A DNA stretch of 64,000 nt from Nostoc sp. TCL240-02. Lineage in GTDB: Bacteria > Cyanobacteriota > Cyanobacteriia > Cyanobacteriales > Nostocaceae. The translations under genes and the position numbers were made by a program. The first letter of the stretch is position 1. Each line of letters opens with the position of its first letter. Location of the stretch: the NCBI RefSeq assembly GCF_013343235.1, contig NZ_CP040094.1, forward strand, positions 3,658,501 through 3,722,500. Direction: 5' to 3'. The notes beneath the pieces are model-generated. The model saw nothing but the letters and a program-made list of their open reading frames with translations. It was not told the DNA's origin and did no database searches. Shown here piece by piece: positions 19,725 to 28,911 of the stretch.

Positions 19725-21183
19725 CCCTCTTCTGTCACTTTCCGAGTATTCTGAATAAAAGGATTAAAAGAAAAAACTCTCTTCAGGTAAGCAGGGCAAT
19801 GGATGTAGAATTACAAATCCTAAAACATTTGGCAAGAGATGCCCAGCCAACAGTTGCGATCATAGATGAATATTGTGCAGAGTATAAAGACCTGTTCAAA
19901 GAAGTAAGAAATTATGAATGCTTCAAATATTTACATTTAGGGATAATTGCACCAATAAAAAGAAAATCATTACCAGAAATAGCCAAAGTAGTAAGTATAA
20001 ACTCGGCACAGTCATTACATCATTTCATAGCCTATTCAGATTGGTCAGCAAATAAATTAAAGAGCCGAAGATTAGATAAATTAAAGAAAGCATTAAATAG
20101 TCAGGCGATAACCGTAGTAATAGATGAAACTGGAGATAGGAAAAAAGGTAAAAAGACAGATTATGTTGCAAGACAATATCTAGGGAGTGTAGGAAAAATA
20201 GATAATGGAATAGTATCAGTCAATGCTTATGGAGTTTATGAAAATGTAACATTTCCATTAAGTTTCAAAGTATTTAAACCGAAAGGGACGCTCAAATCAG
20301 GAGATAAATATAAAACCAAAATAGAGTTAGCGTCAGAAATTATTACAGAATTAATAAATGAGGGGTTTAATATTGAATTAGTATTAGCCGATAGTTTATA
20401 TGGTGAAAGTAGCAAATTCATCAAAAAGCTCAATGAATATGAATTAGCTTATGTTGTAGCAATTAGAAGTAATCACGGAGTCTGGCTACCAGCTAATCAG
20501 AGCGTTAGAGCTAACAAGTGGTGCAAATTTGAGAGAACATTTAGTAATAAAAAATCCGAAATCAGATATATCCGAGAAATAATTTATGGTAAAAAAAGAG
20601 CCATAACTTACTGGGAAATAACTACTGATCCAGAAACAATGCCGGATAATTCCACTTCATTTGTCATGACGAATCTTCAAGGAAATCTCAAAAAAACTTT
20701 AGGCGATTTATATGGATTAAGAACCTGGGTAGAATATGGGTTTCGACAATGTAAACAGGAACTCGGCTGGACAGATTATCGCTTGACAAATTTTCAACAT
20801 ATAGAGAGATGGTGGGAAATTATTTTTTGTGTTTACACAATGATTAGTCTAAATTCCCCAGCCTTTTTAGCCTTAAATCAATCTCTTCAAATTGAAACTG
20901 AGGTGATAGGTACTAGTTATGTTAATTGTGTAGATTTTTCTCATCATCAACAATGGAATCATAATTCTGGATGGAAGAATACTCTTAATAATCTTCGTTT
21001 AATTGTCCAACCTCTTTTACTATTTTGGCTGATTTATCCCTGGTTAGATATTTTTCCAAATTCTCATTTATTGCTAGGATTTAATCATTTAATTTGTGCC
21101 ATGAACCAATTTAAACCCTTTTTTGCTTCTGGATGATTTCACTTATTTACTACTTGCTTATCTCGGAGAGTGACAGAAGAGGG
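19725..21183 (+). mobile_element. IS701-family insertion sequence (1459 bp)
   Basis: The inverted ends begin CCCTCTTCTGTCACT and agree over about 22 bases with one mismatch (TTTCCGAG versus TCTCCGAG). A 4-bp ATAT duplication flanks it (19721-19724 and 21184-21187), the size known for IS701. It landed exactly on the right border of IS630 copy 2, so it came later. Confidence 0.92.
19799..21136 (+). CDS. IS701-family transposase
   Basis: A 445-residue DDE transposase starting MDVELQILKHLARD. The acidic triad can be seen in VVIDETGDRKKGKKTD, LADSLYG and RTWVEYGFRQCKQELGW, the usual IS701 spacing. The open frame extends upstream to 19673 through the right end of the neighbouring IS630, but that extension is an accident of the junction; ATG 19799 lies inside the element and fits the family start. 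It appears intact, so the element may still be active. Confidence 0.92.
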   Translation: MDVELQILKHLARDAQPTVAIIDEYCAEYKDLFKEVRNYECFKYLHLGIIAPIKRKSLPEIAKVVSINSAQSLHHFIAYSDWSANKLKSRRLDKLKKALNSQAITVVIDETGDRKKGKKTDYVARQYLGSVGKIDNGIVSVNAYGVYENVTFPLSFKVFKPKGTLKSGDKYKTKIELASEIITELINEGFNIELVLADSLYGESSKFIKKLNEYELAYVVAIRSNHGVWLPANQSVRANKWCKFERTFSNKKSEIRYIREIIYGKKRAITYWEITTDPETMPDNSTSFVMTNLQGNLKKTLGDLYGLRTWVEYGFRQCKQELGWTDYRLTNFQHIERWWEIIFCVYTMISLNSPAFLALNQSLQIETEVIGTSYVNCVDFSHHQQWNHNSGWKNTLNNLRLIVQPLLLFWLIYPWLDIFPNSHLLLGFNHLICAMNQFKPFFASG

Positions 21184-22217
21184 ATATGGTTAGTTACGCA
21201 TTCTGACACTCTTATCAGAGAAGCAGTTGAGCGTGATGACTTCCGAGTATTTCATATCCAGCCATCTAGCAATTTTGATAGTAAAAATCAGGCTACAGTA
21301 GTTAAAGCAAATGAGGATGTTGAGCGAATAATTATAGACCTCGTTGGAGACCTTGCAGCTTACCGCCCAGGTGCCAAAATTGTAATTTTTGAAGGCGGGG
21401 GTAATACTGAGTTTGACCGTTGGATGGTTAGTCAGCTCTTCCCAAAATTTTCAGATACAGTCAACTTTATATCAGGTGGTAACAAAAGGCGAGTTGCAGA
21501 CCTTTACGAAGTACTGGAGAATGCGCGGCGTTATATCCCTGCAAAGTTTTACGCTGTAACTGACCGCGATACAGATGATTCAGATGTGCTTGGAAATTCT
21601 AATCGTATGAGTTGGGATGTTTATCATATTGAGAACTATCTCCTCGAACCACATTTCATTTTCCAAGCTCTTCGGGATATAAATGCCTTACGTAAAGAAG
21701 TTGCGACGGAGGAAGATATTGATAAACAGCTTAGAGAGTTCGCTTCTAAGATAATTACTAATGTGGTTAGACATCAGTTGCTTAAGCACGCAGATCGCCA
21801 ACTTAAAAGCAAACTTGATCTTGGTTTTGATCGAAGTATCCAATCTGTAGGATCTGAACTTGCAAAAGCAGTTGCTCGATGCCATGATCGCATTGAAAAA
21901 TTGACTTTAAATGAGCTTTCTGAAAAACATCTCACTGACCTTGAAAAACAATATCGCTTAGAAGCAACTACATCTCTTGGAAATGGCACTTGGCGTAGAA
22001 TTTTTCCTGGGCGCGACATTATAAACCTCTTTGTAGAAAGATTTTGGCGAGGTATTCCTTATGAAAGGTTTCGAGATTTAATCTTAGCTCGTATGCGTGA
22101 TAAGAATTTTCAGCCAGCAGGTATGAAGCAAATTGTTGATCGGATAATTGCCGATCATTAACAATGAAGGCGCTTTCTAACTTAAAACTGACTGTTTAGA
22201 TTCCTTTGGATATAAAA

Positions 22218-23072
22218 TCACTCAAACACTACTGTTCTATTACCATATACTAATACACGATTTTGTAAGTGCGATCGCACCGCTCTTGCTAATACAACTC
22301 GCTCTAAATCTTTGCCTTTTCTCACCAAATCATCAACTTCATCACGGTGACTAACTCGTACCACATCCTGTTCAATAATTGGCCCTGCGTCTAAATCAGC
22401 AGTAGCATAATGCGCCGTCGCACCAATAATTTTTACCCCACGTTCAAAAGCTCGATGATAGGGATTTGCGCCAATAAAAGCTGGTAAAAATGAGTGATGA
22501 ATATTAATAATTTGTGGAAATTGACTAATAAAATCTGCACTAACAATCTGCATATATTTTGCCAATACAACTAAATCTATTTTGTACTGGCGGAGTAATT
22601 CTAGTTGTTGGGCTTCTTGCTCCGATTTATTATCTTTAGTGATGGGAACGTGCTGAAAGTCGATATTAAATTGTTCTGCAACTACCTTTAAATTAGCATG
22701 ATTACTAATAATTAAAGGAATTTCAGCCACAAATTCTTTAGCGCGTTGTCGCCAAATTAAATCAAATAGACAATGGTCTTGCCGACTTACCCAAATAGCA
22801 ATGCGTGGTACTGTATCAGAAAAACGTATTTCCCACTTTGCACTAAGAGGTTGGGCAATGGAATTAAAAGCCGGCGCAATAAACTCACGCGGTAAATTAA
22901 ATCCCTCTAACTGCCATTCAATGCGGGTGAGAAATAACCCAGCAGCAAAGTCTGTATGCTGATCTGCATGAATAATATTACCACCGTTAGAATAGATGAA
23001 ATTGGCAAATTTCGCCACCAGTCCCCGTTGATCTGGGCAGGAAATCAGCAATGTTGCTGTCGGATTTGTCAT
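22218..23072 (-). CDS. purU: Formyltetrahydrofolate deformylase
   Basis: A 284-residue enzyme that hydrolyses 10-formyl-THF to formate and THF, balancing one-carbon pools and feeding PurT-type purine synthesis. Residues 1-80 form an ACT domain (LLISCPDQRGLVAKFANFIY) for allosteric control. The rest is a formyltransferase-type hydrolase with NIHHSFLPAFIGANPYHRAF, in which the Asn-His pair is catalytic, and GATAHYATADLDAGPII containing the catalytic Asp. Full length and intact. It follows the DUF4340 gene by 24 bases on the same strand and may be co-transcribed with it. Confidence 0.95.
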   Translation of the reverse strand: MTNPTATLLISCPDQRGLVAKFANFIYSNGGNIIHADQHTDFAAGLFLTRIEWQLEGFNLPREFIAPAFNSIAQPLSAKWEIRFSDTVPRIAIWVSRQDHCLFDLIWRQRAKEFVAEIPLIISNHANLKVVAEQFNIDFQHVPITKDNKSEQEAQQLELLRQYKIDLVVLAKYMQIVSADFISQFPQIINIHHSFLPAFIGANPYHRAFERGVKIIGATAHYATADLDAGPIIEQDVVRVSHRDEVDDLVRKGKDLERVVLARAVRSHLQNRVLVYGNRTVVFE

Positions 23073-23096
23073 AAAATCGCCAGATTTTTTAATTAG

Positions 23097-23720
23097 TTAT
23101 TTGCTGTTTGTCGGGCTAGGTTTAGGGATGGTGAGCGGAGGTAGTTTCTGACTATTATCTACCGGTTGCTGCCACTCTGACAGATCCCGATTCACGGCAT
23201 TTGCAAAATCTGTAGATACCAGCAGCACATTTATATTTCCATCGGGTTTAGCAGGCGGGTCAGCTTGAGCATACAAGAAATGCCCGTTAAAGTTAGATTT
23301 ACCCAAAATCAACTGATGGCTTTGTCGATTTTTTAGGGTGATATTGATGGTTGCTGGGGGTTCATCTAAAGCAAATTGCCTAAGCTCTTTTGGTGGAGTT
23401 GACAAGGTGCGATCGCTCTTACCTTTGACTAGCAAATCCATCAAATAAGAAACAATGGCATCATTGGCTGGGCCCGATATGGGAGATTTGATTACCCACT
23501 TGGGGTTACTAGATTCAGGGTTACGTTCTAGATTCAGGGAGAGTTTCTTTGTCTTGACTGTTAGAGATTGCACATCATCTGCGGCAAAAGAGAAAATTTT
23601 CTGCTTTTGCTCCTTGGTTTCTTCTCGCACAGCCGCACCCCGAATCTCAGAGAAGTAAACAAAACCACCTAAACCCAGCGCTAGCAGTATCAAAATTAAA
23701 GTCGTTCTCGGCAATTTCAT
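23097..23720 (-). CDS. DUF4340 domain protein, membrane-anchored
   Basis: A 207-residue protein with one N-terminal transmembrane helix (TLILILLALGLGGFVYF, about residues 7-23). A DUF4340 body follows, with the paired motifs FSFAADDVQSLTV, WVIKSPISGPAND and LGKSNFNGHFLYAQ. DUF4340 proteins regularly accompany GldG-like auxiliary proteins of ABC exporters, as here, where the GldA/F/G-like genes lie just upstream. It probably sits outside the membrane as part of that transporter. Function otherwise unknown. Confidence 0.85.
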   Translation of the reverse strand: MKLPRTTLILILLALGLGGFVYFSEIRGAAVREETKEQKQKIFSFAADDVQSLTVKTKKLSLNLERNPESSNPKWVIKSPISGPANDAIVSYLMDLLVKGKSDRTLSTPPKELRQFALDEPPATINITLKNRQSHQLILGKSNFNGHFLYAQADPPAKPDGNINVLLVSTDFANAVNRDLSEWQQPVDNSQKLPPLTIPKPSPTNSK

Positions 23721-23784
23721 TTTTTAGTCATTTGTCATTTGTTATTGGTGAAGAGTTAGTGTTTATCACTTATAACTCTTGTAC

Positions 23785-23804
23785 AGACGCGATTAATCGC
23801 GTCT
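23785..23804. repeat. Perfect 20-bp palindrome repeat
   Basis: AGACGCGATTAATCGCGTCT is fully self-complementary and overlaps the stop codon of the GldG-like gene. A variant with one changed base (AGACGCGATTAATGGCGTCT) is at 41161-41180 between flv3 and psiE. Both are next to GTACA, so this is a dispersed repeat, possibly used as a transcription stop. Confidence 0.6.
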
Positions 23805-25539
23805 ATCGTCGTTTCCACCAGATAATAACTGCGATCGCAAACCCAATTAAAGGCAAAATCAATAGAGATGACAATATTAAAAGATTGCCTTGTGTGGTTG
23901 TCAGGGTTATCCGACGATTTTTTGGTTCTTTGGGGCGAATGGAAAGGGGTTGTTGATCCTGTTGACTCAGCCAAGTAACTGAGTTGAGGAATACATCTCC
24001 ATTTAATTGCTGTTGAAACAAGCCATCGGTGGCGAAATTGGAATTTCCTAAAACTACTAAGCGTGATTCGGTAGCTGTTTGAGATGAAAGAGTTGGAGAA
24101 GCAGTAGCCGCAGATGTGGGAGTGGGGGTAGCTTTACCTTGGGTGGTTGGTGATGGCAAAGGTGAAGCTTGTGGAGTGCTGCGAGAGGTGGAAGGGGTGG
24201 GGCTAACTTTGCCTTGAGTGGTTGGTGATGGTAGTGGCGAAGGTGTCGTTGCAGGTTGGGGAGTTGAAGCAGATTTAGCTACTTGTTTTCTGGTTAAAGC
24301 AACGCCCAAAATTAAAGGCCCTTTCAGGTCTTTACCTTCATTAAATTCCAATTTTTCGCTTTGGAGGTCGCTTTCTGCCCAGCTTTTGGGATAGGGTTTA
24401 GTTCGTAGCAATGGAGTAGCCTGAACACCAGGCACAGAGGTAATTTCCAGTGGTCGGGAAATCGGATAAAAAGAATTACCGTTACCGAAATCTTTGGTAA
24501 TTGGATGTTGTCCGTATTCTGTTACTAAGGGTGCAGCAGGGCCAAGTCCCACGACGCTTTCGCCAGAGACATCAACTGCTAAACGATTATCCAGACGAAT
24601 ACCCCACTCTTGTAACAAGCTGTTAAGTTTGGGATCGGTATTAGGATCAATCATTAGCAGTAAGTTACCGCCGCGATTAAGATACTCTTGCAAAGCTTTG
24701 ACTTCGCCTTCAAATAGTCCTCGCTTGGGACCAGCTACTATCACTACAGACGCATCTTGAGGAACTTTAGAAGTTTCTCCTAAATTCAGTGGTGATGTTG
24801 TGAAATTTTTGTCGCCTAATCCCTGAACAGCTTGTGATATTGCATCTTTACCGGGGGAAAGTTGGCGTTCGCCATGACCTTGGAGTAAGTAAACTTTGGC
24901 TGTGGTTGAATTTGTTAGTTGTTGCAGCCGACTAGTTAATCTAATTTCTGATAATCGCTCATTTTGATTTACTGTTTGTACTAATTGCCGTTTATCTCCA
25001 GATTCTAAATAAACTTCCCCATAATCTTTAACGCCAAACTTTTCTGCAAGTCCTGGTCTAGCTTGGGGGTCGATGTATTCATATTTAAATTTTGAGCTTT
25101 GCCGTTGATAATTTTCTAATAATTCTCGGTCTTGAGGATTTTGGTTAATATCAAATACCCACACCTTAACTGGTTGTGGTAAAACACTCACTAATTGACG
25201 TGACTGGGGCGCAAGGGTAAATAATTGACTTTCTGTTAAGTCTGCCCGCGAGTGGTAGCGAGTACCTAAAAAGTTAATCAATCCCAAAATTGCCAATACT
25301 GCTAGAGTTGCTACTAAGGCACTAGTCCCGGCTTGGGTAGAACGACGTTTCCACCAGTTAGTCTCATAGCTTTGCCATATTATTCCAAACCCACTGATTA
25401 CAATTCCCGCAATCATAAATGCTAATGGAATTAGTCCCCACTGTTCAGAGACTAACCCAACTGTTAAGCCTACAGCAATTAGGAACGGGCCCAACCAAAA
25501 CAAATATTTCCACAGTTTCTTTTTTGCAACTATCTTCAT
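23803..25539 (-). CDS. GldG-like ABC transporter auxiliary protein
   Basis: A 578-residue membrane protein of the GldG family (extracytoplasmic ABC_transp_aux domain). Two N-terminal helices (about 10-55) and one at about 82-100 are followed by a large soluble domain (TLAPQSRQLVSVLPQPVKV, YLLQGHGERQLSPG, VVIVAGPKRG, LLLMIDPNTDPKLN). A final helix (GNLLILSSLLILPLIGFAIAVIIWW in part) ends the protein. At about 415-480 there is a Pro/Ser/Thr linker with a repeated unit SPLPSPTTQGK. In Bacteroidetes GldA-F-G support gliding; in cyanobacteria the exported substrate is not known. It starts 14 bases after the permease gene. Confidence 0.9.
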   Translation of the reverse strand: MKIVAKKKLWKYLFWLGPFLIAVGLTVGLVSEQWGLIPLAFMIAGIVISGFGIIWQSYETNWWKRRSTQAGTSALVATLAVLAILGLINFLGTRYHSRADLTESQLFTLAPQSRQLVSVLPQPVKVWVFDINQNPQDRELLENYQRQSSKFKYEYIDPQARPGLAEKFGVKDYGEVYLESGDKRQLVQTVNQNERLSEIRLTSRLQQLTNSTTAKVYLLQGHGERQLSPGKDAISQAVQGLGDKNFTTSPLNLGETSKVPQDASVVIVAGPKRGLFEGEVKALQEYLNRGGNLLLMIDPNTDPKLNSLLQEWGIRLDNRLAVDVSGESVVGLGPAAPLVTEYGQHPITKDFGNGNSFYPISRPLEITSVPGVQATPLLRTKPYPKSWAESDLQSEKLEFNEGKDLKGPLILGVALTRKQVAKSASTPQPATTPSPLPSPTTQGKVSPTPSTSRSTPQASPLPSPTTQGKATPTPTSAATASPTLSSQTATESRLVVLGNSNFATDGLFQQQLNGDVFLNSVTWLSQQDQQPLSIRPKEPKNRRITLTTTQGNLLILSSLLILPLIGFAIAVIIWWKRR

Positions 25540-25553
25540 AATTTGTCAAATGA

Positions 25554-26366
25554 CTATTGCCTTTGAAAGCGCAGTGCATCAATTGATTGGGCGGTGAGAA
25601 AGATGCCCAAAAAAATGTAACTGGCGAATAAAATTAAGGCACTGGTATCAAAAATGCCTTGAATTAAGGTGTTGTAATGTTTCAGCAACGACAGATAACC
25701 TAAAGCTTCGCCCACTGGTCCAGGGACAATTTTGGCGATTAAATCAATCAATAACAATAATAAAATTACTGCAAATGTGAATACGGCAGACAGAATTGTA
25801 CTGTCTGTTAAGGAGGAAATAAACATTCCTACAGATAAAATTGCTGCTGCTAGTAAGATTAATCCAAAATGACCCAGCAAGGGAATTGAGAATCCCATTG
25901 GTGGATTCGATCCACTGATCGCGATCGCTTCCAACACTAGCATGGGTACAACCATCGTGGTAAAAAATGTTAGCACACCTAATAACTTACCTACTGCTAC
26001 CGCCCAATTGGTGATTGGTGACGTGGCTAATAGTTCTAAAGTGCCCCGCTTGCGTTCTTCGGCATAGAGTCCCATCGAGAGAATCGGCAAGATAAACAAC
26101 AATAGCCACCCCATACGATCCAAAAATGCTCGGACAAATTCGTAGGGGACATCTATCGGCGGTGTTGGCACTCCGAGTTGTTGCCCTTGTGCATCTATGG
26201 CCGCGACTCCTAGCAAAATGCCATCAGGCCCTAGCAAAATCATCACGAAAAATAACCCGGCAATGAACCAAAATATGCCTGCGATCGCATAAGCCAAAGG
26301 TGATACAAAATAACTCTGTAACTCTCGGCGATAAATGGCAATAATATTACTCAGAACTACACCCAT
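25554..26366 (-). CDS. ABC-2 type permease (GldF-like)
   Basis: A 270-residue permease with six predicted membrane helices, of the ABC-2/NosY/GldF type. The start follows the ATPase stop with no spacer, so the two are co-translated. RKRGTLELLATSPITNW is the typical cytoplasmic coupling segment of this family. It would form the channel with the ATPase at 26367-27377; the GldG-like protein and DUF4340 protein are its probable extracytoplasmic partners. Confidence 0.92.
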   Translation of the reverse strand: MGVVLSNIIAIYRRELQSYFVSPLAYAIAGIFWFIAGLFFVMILLGPDGILLGVAAIDAQGQQLGVPTPPIDVPYEFVRAFLDRMGWLLLFILPILSMGLYAEERKRGTLELLATSPITNWAVAVGKLLGVLTFFTTMVVPMLVLEAIAISGSNPPMGFSIPLLGHFGLILLAAAILSVGMFISSLTDSTILSAVFTFAVILLLLLIDLIAKIVPGPVGEALGYLSLLKHYNTLIQGIFDTSALILFASYIFLGIFLTAQSIDALRFQRQ

Positions 26367-27377
26367 TTACGCTGCCTCTCCTTCTCTGTCTGCTGCTAAG
26401 TCTACCTCAGTCTCAAAATTTTTTTCTTCTGTGGTTAGTTGCAAGAATACATCTTCTAAGGTAGCGTTGACTCGCCGCAGTTCATGTAAACCAAAGCCTG
26501 CACGCACTAATGTGGCAACAATATCCTTTCCTGGTTCTTTTCCCGGTTGCGATATCACCCGCAGGTAAGCGCGATTTGTCTGCGGTTGATGTCCATGCAT
26601 TCCGGCGGTCGGAATTGATTCTATCAGACTCACACCCGCGACATTTTGCAATACCTGTTTCGCTAGGGCAGCTTCTCCTTCTATTTCCAATTCATACCCG
26701 GAACCGCCTGTCAACTGAGTCATCAGGTTTTCTGGTGTATTAGTTGCCACAACTTTGCCGCGATTAATAATAGCGACACGGCTACAAGTCATGCTTACTT
26801 CTGGCAGAATATGTGTGGAAAGAATAATTGTGTGAGTCCCAGCAAGGCTTTTGATTAAATTCCGCACCTCAATTATTTGTCGAGGATCGAGTCCAACGGT
26901 GGGTTCATCGAGAATGATCGCTGGTGGATCGTGAACGATCGCTTGAGCAATTCCCACACGTTGACGGTATCCTTTAGAGAGTTTGCGAATAATTACCCGC
27001 CTCTTATCTTCTAAGTTGCAGCGTTTAATGGCGGCTGTTACCTTGTTGGCGCGATCGCCTGCTGGTACTCCCTTAATTTGGGCAACAAAATGCAAAAATC
27101 CCTCCACTGTCATATCTGGATATAACGGCGGTGTTTCGGGTAAATAACCAATCCGTTGGCGCACAGCCAGGGAATTTTCATGGACATCATAACCAGCAAT
27201 GCGGGCATTACCATTTGTTGCCGGTAAATAACCCGCCAGAATCCTCATGGTTGTAGTTTTACCAGCACCATTGGGGCCCAGAAGACCTAAAATCTCCCCA
27301 GGTTCGACGCTAAAAGTAACATCAGTAATCGCTGGGGTGGAACCGTATATTTTACTCAGATGTTCAACTTCGATCAT
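26367..27377 (-). CDS. ABC transporter ATPase (GldA-like)
   Basis: A 336-residue ATPase beginning MIEVEHLSKIYG. Walker A GPNGAGKTT (about 37-45), signature LSKGYRQRVG, Walker B IILDEPTVGLDP and STHILPE are all present, so it is catalytically complete. About 100 extra C-terminal residues are usual in GldA-like subunits. I prefer ATG 27377, which has GAGAG about 8 bases ahead; the TTG at 27389 is less likely. First gene of the operon ATPase-permease-GldG-DUF4340, perhaps with purU. Confidence 0.93.
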   Translation of the reverse strand: MIEVEHLSKIYGSTPAITDVTFSVEPGEILGLLGPNGAGKTTTMRILAGYLPATNGNARIAGYDVHENSLAVRQRIGYLPETPPLYPDMTVEGFLHFVAQIKGVPAGDRANKVTAAIKRCNLEDKRRVIIRKLSKGYRQRVGIAQAIVHDPPAIILDEPTVGLDPRQIIEVRNLIKSLAGTHTIILSTHILPEVSMTCSRVAIINRGKVVATNTPENLMTQLTGGSGYELEIEGEAALAKQVLQNVAGVSLIESIPTAGMHGHQPQTNRAYLRVISQPGKEPGKDIVATLVRAGFGLHELRRVNATLEDVFLQLTTEEKNFETEVDLAADREGEAA

Positions 27378-27586
27378 AAAATCTCTCAATTCTTTCAGCC
27401 TTTACTCCCTTAGAAATGCTCAAATACCTTGGTTTCTGTATTTGAACACAAATTATTAGCATAATTGCGTACTCAGCAATTATGTTCAACTCTGGGAGCG
27501 AGAATCTACCTCTATTATGTCTAAACTAAATAACTCGCACCTGCCTAAAGGCTGAAGTGGGAGCTTTCGGAAGTCCGTCTCTTTTG

Positions 27587-27614
27587 GATAATCATTATCA
27601 TGAAAATTATTGTT
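27587..27614 (+). promoter_or_regulatory. Fur-box-like iron operator
   Basis: GATAATCATTATC (27587-27599) is a perfect 6-1-6 palindrome made of the core hexamer of the Fur consensus. The next bases (ATGAAAATTATTGTT) extend the AT-rich array as in overlapping Fur sites. It lies about 200 bases before the first HMA2 gene and in front of a -10-like TATACT (27641-27646). Binding by FurA is inferred; the palindrome is seen directly. Confidence 0.7.
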
Positions 27615-27802
27615 AAAAATAATTCTGAAGACACATACTTTATACTCAGGGTTAAGCTAAATTTAATCTATTGTTAACCTATTCACTTGATCTAGCTATT
27701 GGGTAATCAGGTAAATGACTAAAAATATTAGTAATTGTGAAAAATTAAATATTGTCCCTAAAGTATCTCCTAATTTAATCTCTACAGAACAAAGCAACTA
27801 AG

Positions 27803-28873
27803 ATGTCACAGTCAACGAAGTTACAGCCTCCAGGTGGGTTGCAAATAGTTCATGTCACTACCGGACGCGTGCGACTCCGTAGCACTGACAGTAGTTTGAA
27901 CTCGATATTAGACAGCATAGCCCAAGATTTACGCTCCTTAGAGGGAGTGCGGGAAGTTACTGTGAATGAGCAAACGGGCAGTTTGGTAGTTAATTTTGAT
28001 GAAGATAAGCTGTCATTACCGCAAATTTTAGCGTTAAGATCCGATATTGAGATCCAACAGCCGCAAGCTTCATCTGATTCATCTAGCAAGACCGATCCCT
28101 TTGCAGCTTGGAAATCACCTTCATTTTGGAAAGAGCAGGGTATTTCCTTAATTCCGATGATGACAGGCTTGGCGGTAACAGGAGGGTTAGGAATTCATGG
28201 CTGGGTATCGATTCCAGTTTATGTGATTGCGGCGGATGCAACCCGTGGTGTAATTGGTTATCTTGGCTCTCAAGTTCCGACATTAGAAAAAAACGACGGT
28301 AATAATACCAGTTCTGCGATATCGCAATTATCAAAAGAGGAACGCCAATCTAGTACCCAACAAGAAAAATTAACAAATAATCTTGAGAAAACTAGCAAAG
28401 TGGCAGCACCTGCAAAGATTGACTACAGCGTCATCCATGCAATTAATGGACGTATTCGCTTCCAGATACCAAAAATCGCTCAAGATCGAGCTTATGGGCG
28501 GCGACTTGAGAGAATAGTGAAAACCGATGCTGAAGTTACAAGTGTGCGGATGAATTTTGATGCGGCATCGATCGCGATCGCTTATCAGTCTCGTGAAATT
28601 CCATTATCTCATTGGGTGAGTCTGATGGAATTAGCGTTGGAGATGAACCCACCAACGCAGCCAATTACAACGGCTAACCAGACTCTACAAGAAGTAAATC
28701 AGACCAATCAAATTACAGACGCAACAACGGCAAATCATACTACTCCCGTTACTCAGACTCCTGAAGTTATCAACTCAACAACTTCAGAGTTATCGAGTCT
28801 GTGGACTAACTTAAAACCGCCTGCCATGTCTTTGTCATTAGGTGTTATGGCGAACTTACCCTTGCAAACCTAA
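27803..28873 (+). CDS. Membrane protein with two HMA2-like domains
   Basis: A 356-residue protein with two copies of the same domain. Residues 12-75 start VHVTTGRVRLR and end with GSLVVNFDE; residues about 205-270 start IHAINGRIRFQIP. The G-R-x-R-[FL] motif after a short strand, then an amphipathic helix and a beta strand, matches the heavy-metal-associated domain 2 type. The copper-binding CxxC of classic HMA domains is absent. Between them lies a hydrophobic stretch (about 112-160) that can span the membrane. It is the first gene behind the Fur-like site and is followed after 38 bases by another HMA2 protein. The metal, if any, is not shown by the sequence. Confidence 0.75.
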   Translation: MSQSTKLQPPGGLQIVHVTTGRVRLRSTDSSLNSILDSIAQDLRSLEGVREVTVNEQTGSLVVNFDEDKLSLPQILALRSDIEIQQPQASSDSSSKTDPFAAWKSPSFWKEQGISLIPMMTGLAVTGGLGIHGWVSIPVYVIAADATRGVIGYLGSQVPTLEKNDGNNTSSAISQLSKEERQSSTQQEKLTNNLEKTSKVAAPAKIDYSVIHAINGRIRFQIPKIAQDRAYGRRLERIVKTDAEVTSVRMNFDAASIAIAYQSREIPLSHWVSLMELALEMNPPTQPITTANQTLQEVNQTNQITDATTANHTTPVTQTPEVINSTTSELSSLWTNLKPPAMSLSLGVMANLPLQT

Positions 28874-28911
28874 ATATACAGTTTCAAATTGCGGAATACT
28901 GGAGGGGAATT

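Larger units (their letters stand above)
17577..22161 (+). pseudogene. OLD-like ATPase-TOPRIM protein, broken by a frameshift and two IS elements
   Basis: Three pieces (17577-18518; in the next frame to 18693; 21187-22161) make one protein of about 695 residues. Removing IS630 copy 2, IS701 and their duplicates gives ...G-N-Q-L-W-L-V-T-H-S-D-T-L in frame. The protein has Walker A GPNGCGKS (30-37), signature ELSSGEKEVL (about 315), Walker B LLMDEPELHLNP (about 338) and switch THSD. A TOPRIM-type nuclease motif IVIFEGGGNTEFD lies at about 437-449. At 18504-18512 the run GATATATATC has probably gained two AT units (GATATC expected), shifting the frame. OLD-family proteins are DNA-processing and often anti-phage proteins; this copy is dead. 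The start ATG is preceded by no clear SD. Confidence 0.85.

Noticed and set aside
19673..19798. N-terminal extension of the IS701 transposase into IS630 copy 2
   Set aside because: It is read-through of the neighbouring element's end; the family start is at 19799 inside IS701.
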